NCBI GenBank assembly: GCA_913050015.1
Contig: CAJXAZ010000014.1
Span: forward strand, 1 to 22,970
DNA length: 22,970 nt
Direction: 5' to 3'
DNA from: an uncultured Gammaproteobacteria bacterium
Lineage (GTDB): Bacteria > Pseudomonadota > Gammaproteobacteria > Magnimaribacterales > D2472
A program made the position numbers and the translations under genes. Positions within the stretch are counted from its first letter, which is position 1. The number at the start of each line of letters is the position of its first letter. The notes beneath the pieces were generated by a model, which saw only the letters and a program-made list of their open reading frames with translations, was not told the DNA's origin and did not search any database. Shown piece after piece: positions 14,461 through 22,755 of the stretch.

Positions 14461-16059
14461 TTAATTGGATGCGTATCTTAACGCAGCGGAAAGTAATTTT
14501 TTAGTATATTCTTCTTTTGGATTATCAAATACCTGATGAGACAAGCCTGACTCGACAATCATTCCATCCTTCATAACGAATATAAAATCTGACATTGATC
14601 TAATAACTTTTAAATCATGACTTATAAATAAATAGGTAAGCCCATATTCATTTTGGATATCTTTAAGAAGATCTATAACCTGTATTTGTATTGATCTATC
14701 AAGGGCAGATGTTGGCTCATCAAGGATCATAAATGCTGGATTCATTATCAGAGATCTAGCAATAGCAACCCTCTGCCTCTGCCCACCAGAGAACTCATGT
14801 GGATATTTATTTTTTGCTGATGACTCAATCCCAACATCAGATAATACTTTATCGATTTTCTGATCTCTTTCATTCCTTGAAAGCTTAAAGTGCACACCTA
14901 GTCCCTCTCCAACTATTTCACCAATAGTCATTCTAGGAGATAGTGATCCATAAGGATCTTGAAATACTATTTGAACATGCTTTTTAAGCTCTTTTGCTTC
15001 TTTCGAGGAGTTCGATTTAAGATTTTTACCTTCATAAGATATATCTCCCTCATAAGGTATCAAGCTAGCAATGGCCCTACCAAGAGTAGATTTTCCGGAA
15101 CCAGATTCACCTACCAATCCTATTGTAGTATTTTTATATATATTTAAAGAAATGTCTTTAACAGCATGAAACCTTTCTTTTTTAAAGGGATTGGCTGAAG
15201 GTGTGTTGTAAAAAACGTTAAGGTTGTTAATTTCAATAACTGGAGTCTTGTCTATATCCTCAATTGGTTTTGGTTGAGGCTCTGCATCAAGAAGTTTTTT
15301 AGTATAAGCATGAGAGGGGTTTTCAAAAACTTCATTTGTATCACCCTGCTCTACAATTTCTCCATTTTTCATAACACAGACTTGATCTGAAAATTCCTGA
15401 ACCAGACCTAAGTCGTGAGTAATAAATAAAATTGACATGCCTAGCTCTGTCTTAAGCTTGCCCATTAGGTCAAGTATTTGTGCCTGGATTGTTACATCTA
15501 GAGCTGTTGTAGGCTCATCTGCAATTAACAGTTCTGGCTTATTGACCAGTGCCATAGCTATCATTATTCTTTGTCTTTGTCCGCCTGAAAGCTCATGTGG
15601 GTAAGAATAAAACCTTCTACCAACATCATCTATTTCAACAAGACTCATTAGATCCATAGCTTCTTTTATAGCTTCTTTTTTGGAAACATTAGAGTGAAGT
15701 AAAATTGATTCAGTTATTTGATTACCAACTCGATGATAAGGGTTTAAAGAAGTCATTGGTTCTTGAAAAATCATAGAAACAATATTGCCTCTTATAGAAA
15801 GAAGATCTTCTTTTGCAGCATCAATTATTTCTTTATTATTGAATTTTATAGAAGACTCTTTTCCATAGGTGGCTTGAGGTCTAGGAAGAAGTTGAAGTAT
15901 TGACATGGCCGTTACTGATTTACCTGAACCAGACTCACCAACTAGTGCCATTGTTTTATTCTTTTCAATATCAAAGCTAATATTATTAACAGCTGTAAAA
16001 GAGCCGTCTCTAGTTGCAAAATTAATGCTTAAATTATTTATTTCTAAAATCTTACTCAT
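14461..16059 (-). CDS. yejF: Fused dual-ATPase ABC transporter protein (YejF/Dpp-Opp type)
   Basis: The 532-residue protein carries two complete ABC ATPase domains of the peptide/nickel-uptake class. Domain 1 has Walker A GESGSGKS (41-48), signature LSGGQ (157-161) and Walker B LLIADEP (177-183). Domain 2 has GESGSGKS (317-324), FSGGQ (423-427) and FMILDEP (443-449). Each is followed by the oligopeptide-type C-terminal extension ending in HAYTKKLL or EEYTKKLL. A single-chain DppD-DppF fusion is the form found in YejF, which powers import of peptides by YejABE in E. coli. No permease or binding-protein gene is adjacent, so partners must be elsewhere. Its ATG overlaps the stop of the upstream esterase gene (ATGA). 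Assignment to YejF rather than another fused ATPase is from architecture. Confidence 0.85.
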   Translation of the reverse strand: MSKILEINNLSINFATRDGSFTAVNNISFDIEKNKTMALVGESGSGKSVTAMSILQLLPRPQATYGKESSIKFNNKEIIDAAKEDLLSIRGNIVSMIFQEPMTSLNPYHRVGNQITESILLHSNVSKKEAIKEAMDLMSLVEIDDVGRRFYSYPHELSGGQRQRIMIAMALVNKPELLIADEPTTALDVTIQAQILDLMGKLKTELGMSILFITHDLGLVQEFSDQVCVMKNGEIVEQGDTNEVFENPSHAYTKKLLDAEPQPKPIEDIDKTPVIEINNLNVFYNTPSANPFKKERFHAVKDISLNIYKNTTIGLVGESGSGKSTLGRAIASLIPYEGDISYEGKNLKSNSSKEAKELKKHVQIVFQDPYGSLSPRMTIGEIVGEGLGVHFKLSRNERDQKIDKVLSDVGIESSAKNKYPHEFSGGQRQRVAIARSLIMNPAFMILDEPTSALDRSIQIQVIDLLKDIQNEYGLTYLFISHDLKVIRSMSDFIFVMKDGMIVESGLSHQVFDNPKEEYTKKLLSAALRYASN

Positions 16060-17066
16060 AATATTTTTTTATATTCTGTTAAAAAATCTACCACAGCTAT
16101 TTTTGCTGAGTTCAATCTAGTCATTGAGGCAAAGCCATGGAACATAGATGGATAATGTAATTGTTTCACATTGTTGCCTTTTTCATGCAATAAATATGCA
16201 TATTTTTCAGCTTCATCACTGAGAGGGTCAAACCCTGCTGTAACTATTATAGTTTTTGGAAGCTCTTTTTCTAAATTAACTTTCATTAAATTTAAGCATT
16301 CATCATCTATATTATTTTTTGAATTAATCAATTTATCCCAAAACCAGATCATTGCCTTTTTAGTTAAAAGATAATTTTCTTCAAATAAAGTATAAGACTC
16401 AGAGGAGCATGATGGATCACACATTGGATAAATTAGTAACTGACTATGGGGTTTAGGATGATTATTTGCTATCAAGTAATGAGTTAATGAGGCTGCAAGA
16501 TGAGCTCCCGCACTATCTCCACATAAACTAATCTGTTCTGATCCATAACCATTTGAAATAAGCCACTCATACGCAGACAAGGCTTCATTCAATGCAGATG
16601 GGTATTTATTTTCTGGCGCGAGACTGTAATCTAAGGAGAAAAATTTAGCTCCTAAATTATCTGAAATAAAAGAAACCATTTCATCATGAGTTTTAACTGA
16701 TGAAAGAACATATCCGCCGCCATGAAAAAATAATACAACCTTATCTTTCTTAACATTCTGTGGAATGTACTCTCTTAGAAGAAGTGTTTTTCTATCATCA
16801 ATAAAGTGATCTTTTTTTACAACCTTATTCTTTGGTTTTAGGGAAAGCCTATATCTTGTTCTTTGCTTGGCCATTAAATCTCTAACACCTTGAATCGAGC
16901 TGTCAGAAACTTTATGTAATTCTGCTTTTGGCATTAGATCTAAAATTACCGAGGATTGAAAATCAACAAGGCGGCCTCTAATGGGGGTTCTTCTTTTTAA
17001 GTAGATTAATTTCAAAAGCCATATGGGCGTAGAGAAAAATATATTTAATAAAAATATTCGAAACAT
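16056..17066 (-). CDS. Alpha/beta hydrolase, hormone-sensitive-lipase family
   Basis: The product is an esterase-like serine hydrolase of the HSL (type IV) family. Numbered from the alternative GTG start at 17072, it shows the oxyanion motif HGGG (117-120), nucleophile elbow GDSAG with S187, acid D282 in DPLSDE and H312 in HGF, so the catalytic triad is complete. The N-terminus is hydrophobic and basic (IFLLNIFFSTPIWLLKLIYLKRR in two parts, about 6-28) and could be a membrane anchor. ATG 17066 is preferred because GAG lies five bases upstream. Its TGA overlaps the YejF ATG, so the two are coupled and may act on imported material, for example deacylating or cleaving an ester (inference). Natural substrate is unknown. 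Confidence 0.85.
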   Translation of the reverse strand: MFRIFLLNIFFSTPIWLLKLIYLKRRTPIRGRLVDFQSSVILDLMPKAELHKVSDSSIQGVRDLMAKQRTRYRLSLKPKNKVVKKDHFIDDRKTLLLREYIPQNVKKDKVVLFFHGGGYVLSSVKTHDEMVSFISDNLGAKFFSLDYSLAPENKYPSALNEALSAYEWLISNGYGSEQISLCGDSAGAHLAASLTHYLIANNHPKPHSQLLIYPMCDPSCSSESYTLFEENYLLTKKAMIWFWDKLINSKNNIDDECLNLMKVNLEKELPKTIIVTAGFDPLSDEAEKYAYLLHEKGNNVKQLHYPSMFHGFASMTRLNSAKIAVVDFLTEYKKIL

Positions 17067-17138
17067 TTGCACTCACTTTAATCTGTTATTAAAAAAATTC
17101 TTCCTTTTAGTGGCCAGCAAGATTATTCTCTACAGGCA

Positions 17139-17567
17139 ATGAAGAAAATTTTATCAATAATCCTAACATCATACAGTTTAATTATGCCATCTCATGCTTC
17201 AGTCCTTTTTGACGAACAGCAAAGCGTCCCTTTTGCCAAAGATGTCTTTGTTATAAGTCAGAGTCTGTTACCTGAAGGCTCTTATGTATCATGGAGCATC
17301 AAGGAGGGTTACTACATGTATCTTGATAGCATCAAGCTGAAGGATGGTACCAATAGTGTTCCCTTTACGATTGTTGAGTCTCATCAATCATTATTTGAAG
17401 ATGAATTCTTTGGAAAAACTGAAATATTAAAGAAAAACCTTACCTTAATTATAAATAAGTCTGATATATCTAATTCTTCTGAGTTATTGATATACTACCA
17501 AGGATGCTCTGAAGATGGGTTTTGCTATCCAGTTCAAAAAGATGTAATTATCAACAAAATCCTCTAA
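17139..17567 (+). CDS. Stand-alone DsbD N-terminal (alpha) domain protein
   Basis: The 142-residue protein starts with a signal peptide (cleavage likely after PSHA, residue 20). It continues as the periplasmic immunoglobulin-like domain of thiol:disulfide interchange protein DsbD, with WSIKEGYYMYLDSIKL (52-67), DEFFGKTEI and the active-site YQGCSEDGFCYP (120-131). C123 and C129 match the pair that passes electrons to DsbC, DsbG and CcmG. The gene stops 13 residues later; the eight-helix membrane domain and the thioredoxin-like gamma domain of full DsbD (about 560 residues) are missing, and neither lies in the 32 bases before aroQ. Its place ahead of aroQ-accB-accC is where full dsbD commonly sits in gammaproteobacteria. 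It probably depends on a separately encoded CcdA/ScsB-like partner. Confidence 0.8.
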   Translation: MKKILSIILTSYSLIMPSHASVLFDEQQSVPFAKDVFVISQSLLPEGSYVSWSIKEGYYMYLDSIKLKDGTNSVPFTIVESHQSLFEDEFFGKTEILKKNLTLIINKSDISNSSELLIYYQGCSEDGFCYPVQKDVIINKIL

Positions 17568-17599
17568 ATTCGATAAATTTCTGTTAAAATCTTTTAAAT

Positions 17600-18040
17600 A
17601 TGAATATATTATTACTTAATGGACCAAATTTAAACCTATTAGGAAAGAGAGAGCCAGAACTTTACGGTAGTACTTCCCTGTCCGAAATTGAGTCAAATCT
17701 TAAAGAGATTGCTGCGAGCCAGAACTGCCAATTAAGCCATCTACAGACAAACGCTGAACATGAATTAGTTAATGCAATTCATCAAGCTCAAGACAATAAG
17801 GTCGATGCTATCATTATAAATCCTGCCGCTTTTACCCATACGAGTATTGCAATAAGAGATGCCTTACTGGGAGTTGCTATTCCGTTTTATGAGGTTCATA
17901 TCTCAGATATTTACGCTAGAGAAGAATTTAGACATTTCTCATACCTTTCCGATGTCGCGGAAAAAGTTTTTTGTGGCTTAGGTATTAACGGCTATGAGCA
18001 AGCGCTTAGTGAAGCAATTTTAAAATTTAAAGGAGTTTAA
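17600..18040 (+). CDS. aroQ: 3-dehydroquinate dehydratase, type II
   Basis: AroQ removes water from 3-dehydroquinate to give 3-dehydroshikimate for aromatic amino acid synthesis. The 146-residue protein shows LLNGPNLNLLGKREPELYG (5-23) with catalytic R17 and Y22, NPAAFTHTSIAIRDAL (74-89) with N74 binding substrate, and EVHISDIYAREEFRH with general acid H100. Length is that of dodecameric type II enzymes (about 150). Upstream bases are A/T-rich and lack a ribosome-binding site; TAAAAT at 17585-17590 could be a -10 box ten bases before the ATG, but no good -35 is seen. The last codons contain the AGGAG used by accB, which begins directly after the stop. Confidence 0.95.
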   Translation: MNILLLNGPNLNLLGKREPELYGSTSLSEIESNLKEIAASQNCQLSHLQTNAEHELVNAIHQAQDNKVDAIIINPAAFTHTSIAIRDALLGVAIPFYEVHISDIYAREEFRHFSYLSDVAEKVFCGLGINGYEQALSEAILKFKGV

Positions 18041-18481
18041 ATGGACATAAGAAAAATTAAAAAATTAATTGAAATGCTTCAAGAATCTGATCTAAAAGAA
18101 ATTGAAGTAAGTCAGGGTGATGAATCAGTAAGAATCCTTAGAGGCGGACAGAGTGAAAATCATTTTGTTACTCCAGGAATGCAAACACAAATAGTTCAGC
18201 CTCCTCATGTTTTAACTGAAAAGGTTAATGATGAGAAATTAGAAATAGGTTCAGCCATTACATCTCCTATTGTTGGAACGTTTTATAGAAAGCCTAGTCC
18301 AGATAAGAACCCATTTATAAAAGTTGGTGATTCAATAGAGGCAGGTGATGTCTTATGTATCGTTGAAGCAATGAAAATGATGAACGAGATTAAATCAGAT
18401 ATTAGCGGAAAGATAATATCGATTGACGTAGAGGATGGCGAGCCGGTTGAGTTTGGTCAAAGAATTATTACCATTAATTAA
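18041..18481 (+). CDS. accB: Biotin carboxyl carrier protein of acetyl-CoA carboxylase
   Basis: AccB carries biotin between the biotin carboxylase AccC and the carboxyltransferase AccAD in the first committed step of fatty-acid synthesis. The 146-residue protein has a helical N-terminus (about 1-35) typical of BCCP, a flexible middle, and a biotinyl domain from about residue 72 with EAMKMMNEI; K112 is the biotinylated lysine. Length is close to the E. coli protein (156), with a shorter linker. AGGAG at 18031-18035, inside aroQ, is a well-placed ribosome-binding site five bases before the ATG. accC starts one base after the stop. Confidence 0.96.
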   Translation: MDIRKIKKLIEMLQESDLKEIEVSQGDESVRILRGGQSENHFVTPGMQTQIVQPPHVLTEKVNDEKLEIGSAITSPIVGTFYRKPSPDKNPFIKVGDSIEAGDVLCIVEAMKMMNEIKSDISGKIISIDVEDGEPVEFGQRIITIN

Positions 18482-18482
18482 A

Positions 18483-19835
18483 ATGTCATTTAAAGTTCTT
18501 ATTGCCAATAGAGGAGAAATTGCCCTTCGCGCCATAAGAGCGTGCAAGGAGTTAGGAATATCTACGGTTTCAGTTTATTCGGAAGGTGATAAAGACCTAA
18601 AACATCTTAGATTCTCTGATGAAACAGTTTGCATTGGTCCAACCTCTCCTATTGAAAGCTATCTGAATGTCCCTTCAATTCTTTCAGCAGCAGAGCTGAC
18701 TGAAGTAGATGCTATATACCCTGGCTATGGTTTCCTTGCTGAAGATCCAGATTTTGCAGAGATGTGTCAAAAAAGTGGTTTTAAATTTATAGGACCAGAT
18801 GCTAAAACAATCAGAAAAATGGGCGATAAGATTACTGCTAAAACATTAGCGGAGAAGGCTGGAATTCAAACAGTCCCTGGATATAAAGATCCGATACCCG
18901 AAGATCCTGAAAAATTTAAAGCAATTGCAAGAGATGTAGGTTATCCAATAATGATAAAGGCTACAGCTGGCGGTGGTGGAAGGGGAATGAGGGTTGTCGA
19001 AAAAGAAGAAGATTTGATTACACTAGCGCAAATTACTATGCAAGAAGCTAAAAATGCATTCGGTAATGAAACAATATATTTAGAAAAATTTATTGCCAAC
19101 CCTAGACATGTTGAAGTTCAAATAGTTGGAGATGGAAAAGGAAAAGCAATTCATCTAGGAACTAGAGATTGCAGCATGCAAAGAAGGCATCAAAAAATTA
19201 TAGAAGAAGCTCCGGCATTAAATTTGAATGAAGTTGCGTTAGAAATAATATTTACTGCATGTATAAAATTATGTGAAAGTATTAACTATGAAGGAGTTGG
19301 GACATTAGAATTTTTATATGAAAACGATAATTTTTATTTTATTGAAATGAATACAAGAATTCAGGTTGAGCATCCTGTAACTGAAATGATTACTGGGTTT
19401 GACTTAGTTAAAGCTCAGATGAGAATTGCCTTGGGCATGAAATTTGAAATTGACCAGAGCAGAATAAATTTTAAAGGTCATGCTTTGGAATGTAGAATCA
19501 ACGCAGAAGATCCGGAGACATTTCAACCATCTCCTGGGACTATTTCAAAAATGCATACTCCTGGAGGTTTTGGAGTAAGGTATGACTCTCATATATATGG
19601 TGGTTACGTAGTACCGCCTTATTATGATTCTTTATTAGCTAAAATAATTACTCAAGCAAATTCCCGTGAGTCAGCTATTAAAAGAATGCTTAGTGCATTG
19701 GATGAGTTCTTTATTGAAGGTATAAAAACAAATCATTCTCTTCATCAAAAGCTGTTACGTGATGAGGTTTTTGTTGATAATAAACACACTATAAATTACT
19801 TAGAAAATGAGTTCCTGAAAAAAAATGAAAGCTGA
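18483..19835 (+). CDS. accC: Biotin carboxylase, acetyl-CoA carboxylase subunit
   Basis: AccC uses ATP and bicarbonate to carboxylate the biotin on AccB. The 450-residue protein matches the E. coli length (449). It has the N-terminal pre-ATP-grasp domain (FKVLIANRGEIALRAIRA), metal/ATP-binding K116 and K159, the flexible glycine loop AGGGGRGMR (162-170), metal ligands E276 and E288 and the active-site NTRIQVEHP (290-298). The frame is open back to 18435, but the upstream 16 codons lie inside accB and the conserved N-terminus begins at the ATG at 18483, one base after the accB stop. The gene overlaps leuS by 11 bases; the usual next gene in this locus, prmA, is absent here. Confidence 0.96.
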   Translation: MSFKVLIANRGEIALRAIRACKELGISTVSVYSEGDKDLKHLRFSDETVCIGPTSPIESYLNVPSILSAAELTEVDAIYPGYGFLAEDPDFAEMCQKSGFKFIGPDAKTIRKMGDKITAKTLAEKAGIQTVPGYKDPIPEDPEKFKAIARDVGYPIMIKATAGGGGRGMRVVEKEEDLITLAQITMQEAKNAFGNETIYLEKFIANPRHVEVQIVGDGKGKAIHLGTRDCSMQRRHQKIIEEAPALNLNEVALEIIFTACIKLCESINYEGVGTLEFLYENDNFYFIEMNTRIQVEHPVTEMITGFDLVKAQMRIALGMKFEIDQSRINFKGHALECRINAEDPETFQPSPGTISKMHTPGGFGVRYDSHIYGGYVVPPYYDSLLAKIITQANSRESAIKRMLSALDEFFIEGIKTNHSLHQKLLRDEVFVDNKHTINYLENEFLKKNES

Positions 19836-22236
19836 ATATAATCCTAAAGAAATCGAGAAAGCCATTCAAGAGGAGTGGTTAAAAGAAGATAAGTTTAAGG
19901 CTACTCCTGATGATAGAGAAAAATTCTATTGTTTGTCTATGTTTCCCTATCCATCTGGAAAGCTTCATATGGGGCATGTGAGGAATTACACAATAGGTGA
20001 TGTAATTTCTAGATATAAAAGAATGAGAAACTTTAATGTTTTTCAACCTATGGGATGGGATGCATTTGGCCTTCCCGCTGAGAATGCCGCTATAGCAAAC
20101 AAAGTTAGTCCTAAGGACTGGACTAATGAAAATATAGAGTACATGAAGAAACAATTAGCTTCTCTAGGTTTAAGCTACGATTGGTCGAAGGAATTAAGAA
20201 CTTGTGAGCCAGATTATTATAAATGGGAACAAGTTATTTTTAAAAGATTTCATGATCAGGGTCTGGTTTATAGAAAAAAATCATTTGTTAACTGGGATCC
20301 TGTTGATGAAACAGTTCTTGCTAATGAGCAAGTTATTGATGGAAAGGGATGGAGATCCGGAGCTCAAATTGAAATTAAAGAAATTGACCAATGGTTTATT
20401 AAAATAACAGATTATGCTGATGAGCTTTTAGAGTCCTTGGATGAAGTTGATTGGCCTGAAAATGTAAAAGTGATGCAAAGAAATTGGATTGGTAAATCTA
20501 ATGGAGCTGAAATTAAATACTTAATCGAGGGGTCTGATAATTATTTAACGGCATTTTCTACAAGGCCAGATACGATTTTCGGTGTTTCATTCTTAGCAAT
20601 ATCACCCAATCATTCAATCTCTTTGAAGTTGGCTGAAACTGATAGCTCTATCAATCAATTTTTAGATAAGTGTAAAGAAACAAAAGCTGCAGAAGCAGAT
20701 ATGGCAAAAGCAGAAAAACTTGGTATTGATACTGGCCTTAGCGCAATTCATCCTCTTACTGGTAAAAAAATACCAGTATGGATAGGTAATTTTGTCTTGC
20801 TAGACTATGGAACTGGTGTTGTTATGGGTGTTCCGGGTCATGACCAAAGAGATTTTGAGTTTGCTTCTAAGTACCAAATAGAAATATTACAAGTTATTTC
20901 ATCAGATGAAGAAGGCCTCCCAGTATTACAAAAAGGAAGTCTTATTAACTCAGGTATTTTTAATGGCATGACTTCAGAAAATGCTTCTGAGAAAATAGTA
21001 GCTGAATTAAAAGATAAAGATCTTGGTGAAGAGCTTGTTCAATTTAGATTAAGAGATTGGGGAGTAAGTAGGCAGAGATATTGGGGATGTCCTATTCCAG
21101 TTGTTTATGAAGACGGGGAGCCAAGAGTTTTAGATGAGAGTGAGATGCCGGTTACTCTTCCTGAACTCCCAGCTAACTCGGCACCAATACCTCTAAGTCA
21201 AAATAAAGATTTTATTAATATTTCAGAAAACTTAAAAAGAGAAACTGATACTTTCGATACTTTTATGGATTCATCTTGGTATTACGCAAGATTTCCTTCA
21301 TCAAATAATAAAGATGAAATTTTTGATAAAAATTCTAATTACTGGCTGCCAGTAGATCTATATATAGGAGGCATAGAACATGCCATATTACATTTATTAT
21401 ATTCAAGATTTTTTCATAAGGCGTTGAGAGATATGGGAATGGTTGAAGGCAATGAGCCTTTTAAAAAGCTTTTAACACAGGGCATGGTTTTAAAAGATGG
21501 GGCTAAAATGTCTAAATCTAAAGGTAACACCGTTGATCCTCAGTCATATATTGAAAAATATGGAGCAGATACCGTTAGGCTTTATATGATGTTTACAGCA
21601 CCACCAGAGCAAAGTTTAGAGTGGTCAGAGTCCTCTGTAGAGGGGGCGTCAAGATTTATAAAAAAAGTATGGAATCTTGTTAATGAAAGAAAATATTTAG
21701 ACATAAAAGAACCTTCTATCTTTACCAAAGAAGAGGCAGACTTAAGAAGAAAGTCACATACCACTCTTGTAAAAATAACTAATGACTTTGAAACAAGGCA
21801 TTCATTCAATACAGCTATAGCTGCAATGATGGAGTTACTAAACTTTATACCTGACAGTTTTAAAAATGAAGATGCAGATGAGTCTAGTAAGTATTGCTTA
21901 AATGAGGCGATAACAATTTTACTTAAAACTCTAAACCCAATAGCGCCTCATATATCAGAATATCTATGGAATGATTTTTATGGAGATTTTTCAGATGACA
22001 ATATAGAGTCTTCATGGCCTGAAGTCCGAGAAGATCTTCTAGAAGTGTCAGAATTTGATCTAGTTGTTCAGGTCAATGGAAAAGTAAGAGGAAAAATTAC
22101 TATTGATAAAGGGCTGACACAAGAAGAAATTGAGGTCTTGGCTAAGAGTATTGACAATGTTTCAGCAAATCTTAAAGGTGCTGTTATTAAAAAAACTATT
22201 TATATTAAAGAAAAGATTATAAATTTTGTTTTTTAA
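19825..22236 (+). CDS. leuS: Leucyl-tRNA synthetase
   Basis: LeuRS attaches leucine to tRNA-Leu and hydrolyses mischarged products. The 803-residue class I enzyme has HMGH (48-51, the HIGH motif) after FPYPSGKL. Its CP1 editing domain is intact, with FSTRPDTIFG (244-253) and MGVPGHDQRDFEFA (334-347, D343 being the amino-group-binding aspartate). KMSKS is at 561-565. It is about 57 residues shorter than the E. coli enzyme (860). The shortage is largely the leucine-specific domain: TQGMVLKDGAKMSKSKGN runs straight through, where E. coli has an insertion of roughly 50 residues. The C-terminal domain is present, ending after VVQVNGKVRGKI. The ATG lies in the 3' end of accC without a clear ribosome-binding site. 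Confidence 0.96.
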   Translation: MKAEYNPKEIEKAIQEEWLKEDKFKATPDDREKFYCLSMFPYPSGKLHMGHVRNYTIGDVISRYKRMRNFNVFQPMGWDAFGLPAENAAIANKVSPKDWTNENIEYMKKQLASLGLSYDWSKELRTCEPDYYKWEQVIFKRFHDQGLVYRKKSFVNWDPVDETVLANEQVIDGKGWRSGAQIEIKEIDQWFIKITDYADELLESLDEVDWPENVKVMQRNWIGKSNGAEIKYLIEGSDNYLTAFSTRPDTIFGVSFLAISPNHSISLKLAETDSSINQFLDKCKETKAAEADMAKAEKLGIDTGLSAIHPLTGKKIPVWIGNFVLLDYGTGVVMGVPGHDQRDFEFASKYQIEILQVISSDEEGLPVLQKGSLINSGIFNGMTSENASEKIVAELKDKDLGEELVQFRLRDWGVSRQRYWGCPIPVVYEDGEPRVLDESEMPVTLPELPANSAPIPLSQNKDFINISENLKRETDTFDTFMDSSWYYARFPSSNNKDEIFDKNSNYWLPVDLYIGGIEHAILHLLYSRFFHKALRDMGMVEGNEPFKKLLTQGMVLKDGAKMSKSKGNTVDPQSYIEKYGADTVRLYMMFTAPPEQSLEWSESSVEGASRFIKKVWNLVNERKYLDIKEPSIFTKEEADLRRKSHTTLVKITNDFETRHSFNTAIAAMMELLNFIPDSFKNEDADESSKYCLNEAITILLKTLNPIAPHISEYLWNDFYGDFSDDNIESSWPEVREDLLEVSEFDLVVQVNGKVRGKITIDKGLTQEEIEVLAKSIDNVSANLKGAVIKKTIYIKEKIINFVF

Positions 22237-22293
22237 AAATATATTACATAATTATTCTTTGATATATCTTGCTTAGGTAGTTAATATAATTTA
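22237..22293 (+). promoter_or_regulatory. leuS-lptE intergenic region
   Basis: These 57 A/T-rich bases contain TTGATA (22259-22264, five of six for a -35) and TATAAT (22285-22290). The spacer is 20 bases, three too many, and TATAAT ends only three bases before the lptE ATG, so it cannot serve that start. A weaker -10, TAATAT at 22282-22287, sits at 17 bases, but has the same problem. No hairpin terminator is visible. Cotranscription from leuS is more likely. Confidence 0.25.
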
Positions 22294-22755
22294 ATGACCA
22301 AATACTCCCTTAGTGCGATCCTCTTTCTAGCTCTTTTTGTTAGTTCATGTGGATATAACCAAGTAGTTATCAAAGGCGGGGGCTTAAATTTTGATAGCAT
22401 TAAGTTTGATGAAACTGTGCCGCAAAATTTTAAAGACCAGGTGTCATATTTTTTTAATGTAGGTTCATCTAAAGAGAATAGCTATCTAGGCATAACAAGC
22501 TATGTAGCTAAAGAATATAATATCTATGCAGGCGATGCGCTAAGAGCTCTTGAGGGTGAAATAACTCTTATGCTGCAAGTAGAGTTAAGACTAAATAACT
22601 CTCTTGTAAGAAAATCTTTTAGCTCAACAAAAAGATATAAATCTAATGAGTTAAATCCATTCGCTCAAAGTCAAATGATTAAACTATTAAAAGAGAGCAT
22701 GCAAAAGGATATTATTCAGCAAATAATGGTGGAGGTAAGTACTCTTGAAATGTGA
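22294..22755 (+). CDS. lptE: LPS-assembly lipoprotein LptE
   Basis: LptE is the outer-membrane lipoprotein that plugs and stabilises the LptD barrel, through which lipopolysaccharide reaches the cell surface. The 153-residue product has a lipoprotein signal ending in VSSC, with C19 lipidated, followed by GYN as in many LptE proteins. An alpha-beta region with a long amphipathic C-terminal helix (about 120-148) follows. The family is poorly conserved and the call rests largely on the leuS-lptE-holA order, which is standard in gammaproteobacteria, together with the lipobox and size. Its last 11 bases overlap holA and contain nearby GGAGG used by that gene. Confidence 0.85.
   Translation: MTKYSLSAILFLALFVSSCGYNQVVIKGGGLNFDSIKFDETVPQNFKDQVSYFFNVGSSKENSYLGITSYVAKEYNIYAGDALRALEGEITLMLQVELRLNNSLVRKSFSSTKRYKSNELNPFAQSQMIKLLKESMQKDIIQQIMVEVSTLEM
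22731..22735 (+). promoter_or_regulatory. Strong Shine-Dalgarno site of holA
   Basis: GGAGG, followed by T, lies inside lptE nine bases before TTG 22745. It is the strongest ribosome-binding site noticed in the window and decides the non-ATG start of holA: an in-frame TAA at 22736-22738 rules out any start further upstream, and GTA and CTC between are not start codons. Confidence 0.7.

Noticed and set aside
17568..17599. Frameshifted remainder of dsbD after the alpha domain
   Set aside because: Only 32 bases separate the stop from aroQ; no membrane-domain sequence is present in any frame.
18435..18482. Upstream extension of accC
   Set aside because: It lies entirely within accB, adds 16 residues absent from biotin carboxylases, and the conserved N-terminus starts at 18483.
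22285..22290. TATAAT as the lptE promoter
   Set aside because: It ends three bases before the start codon, too close for the transcript to include it, and the nearest -35 has a 20-base spacer.
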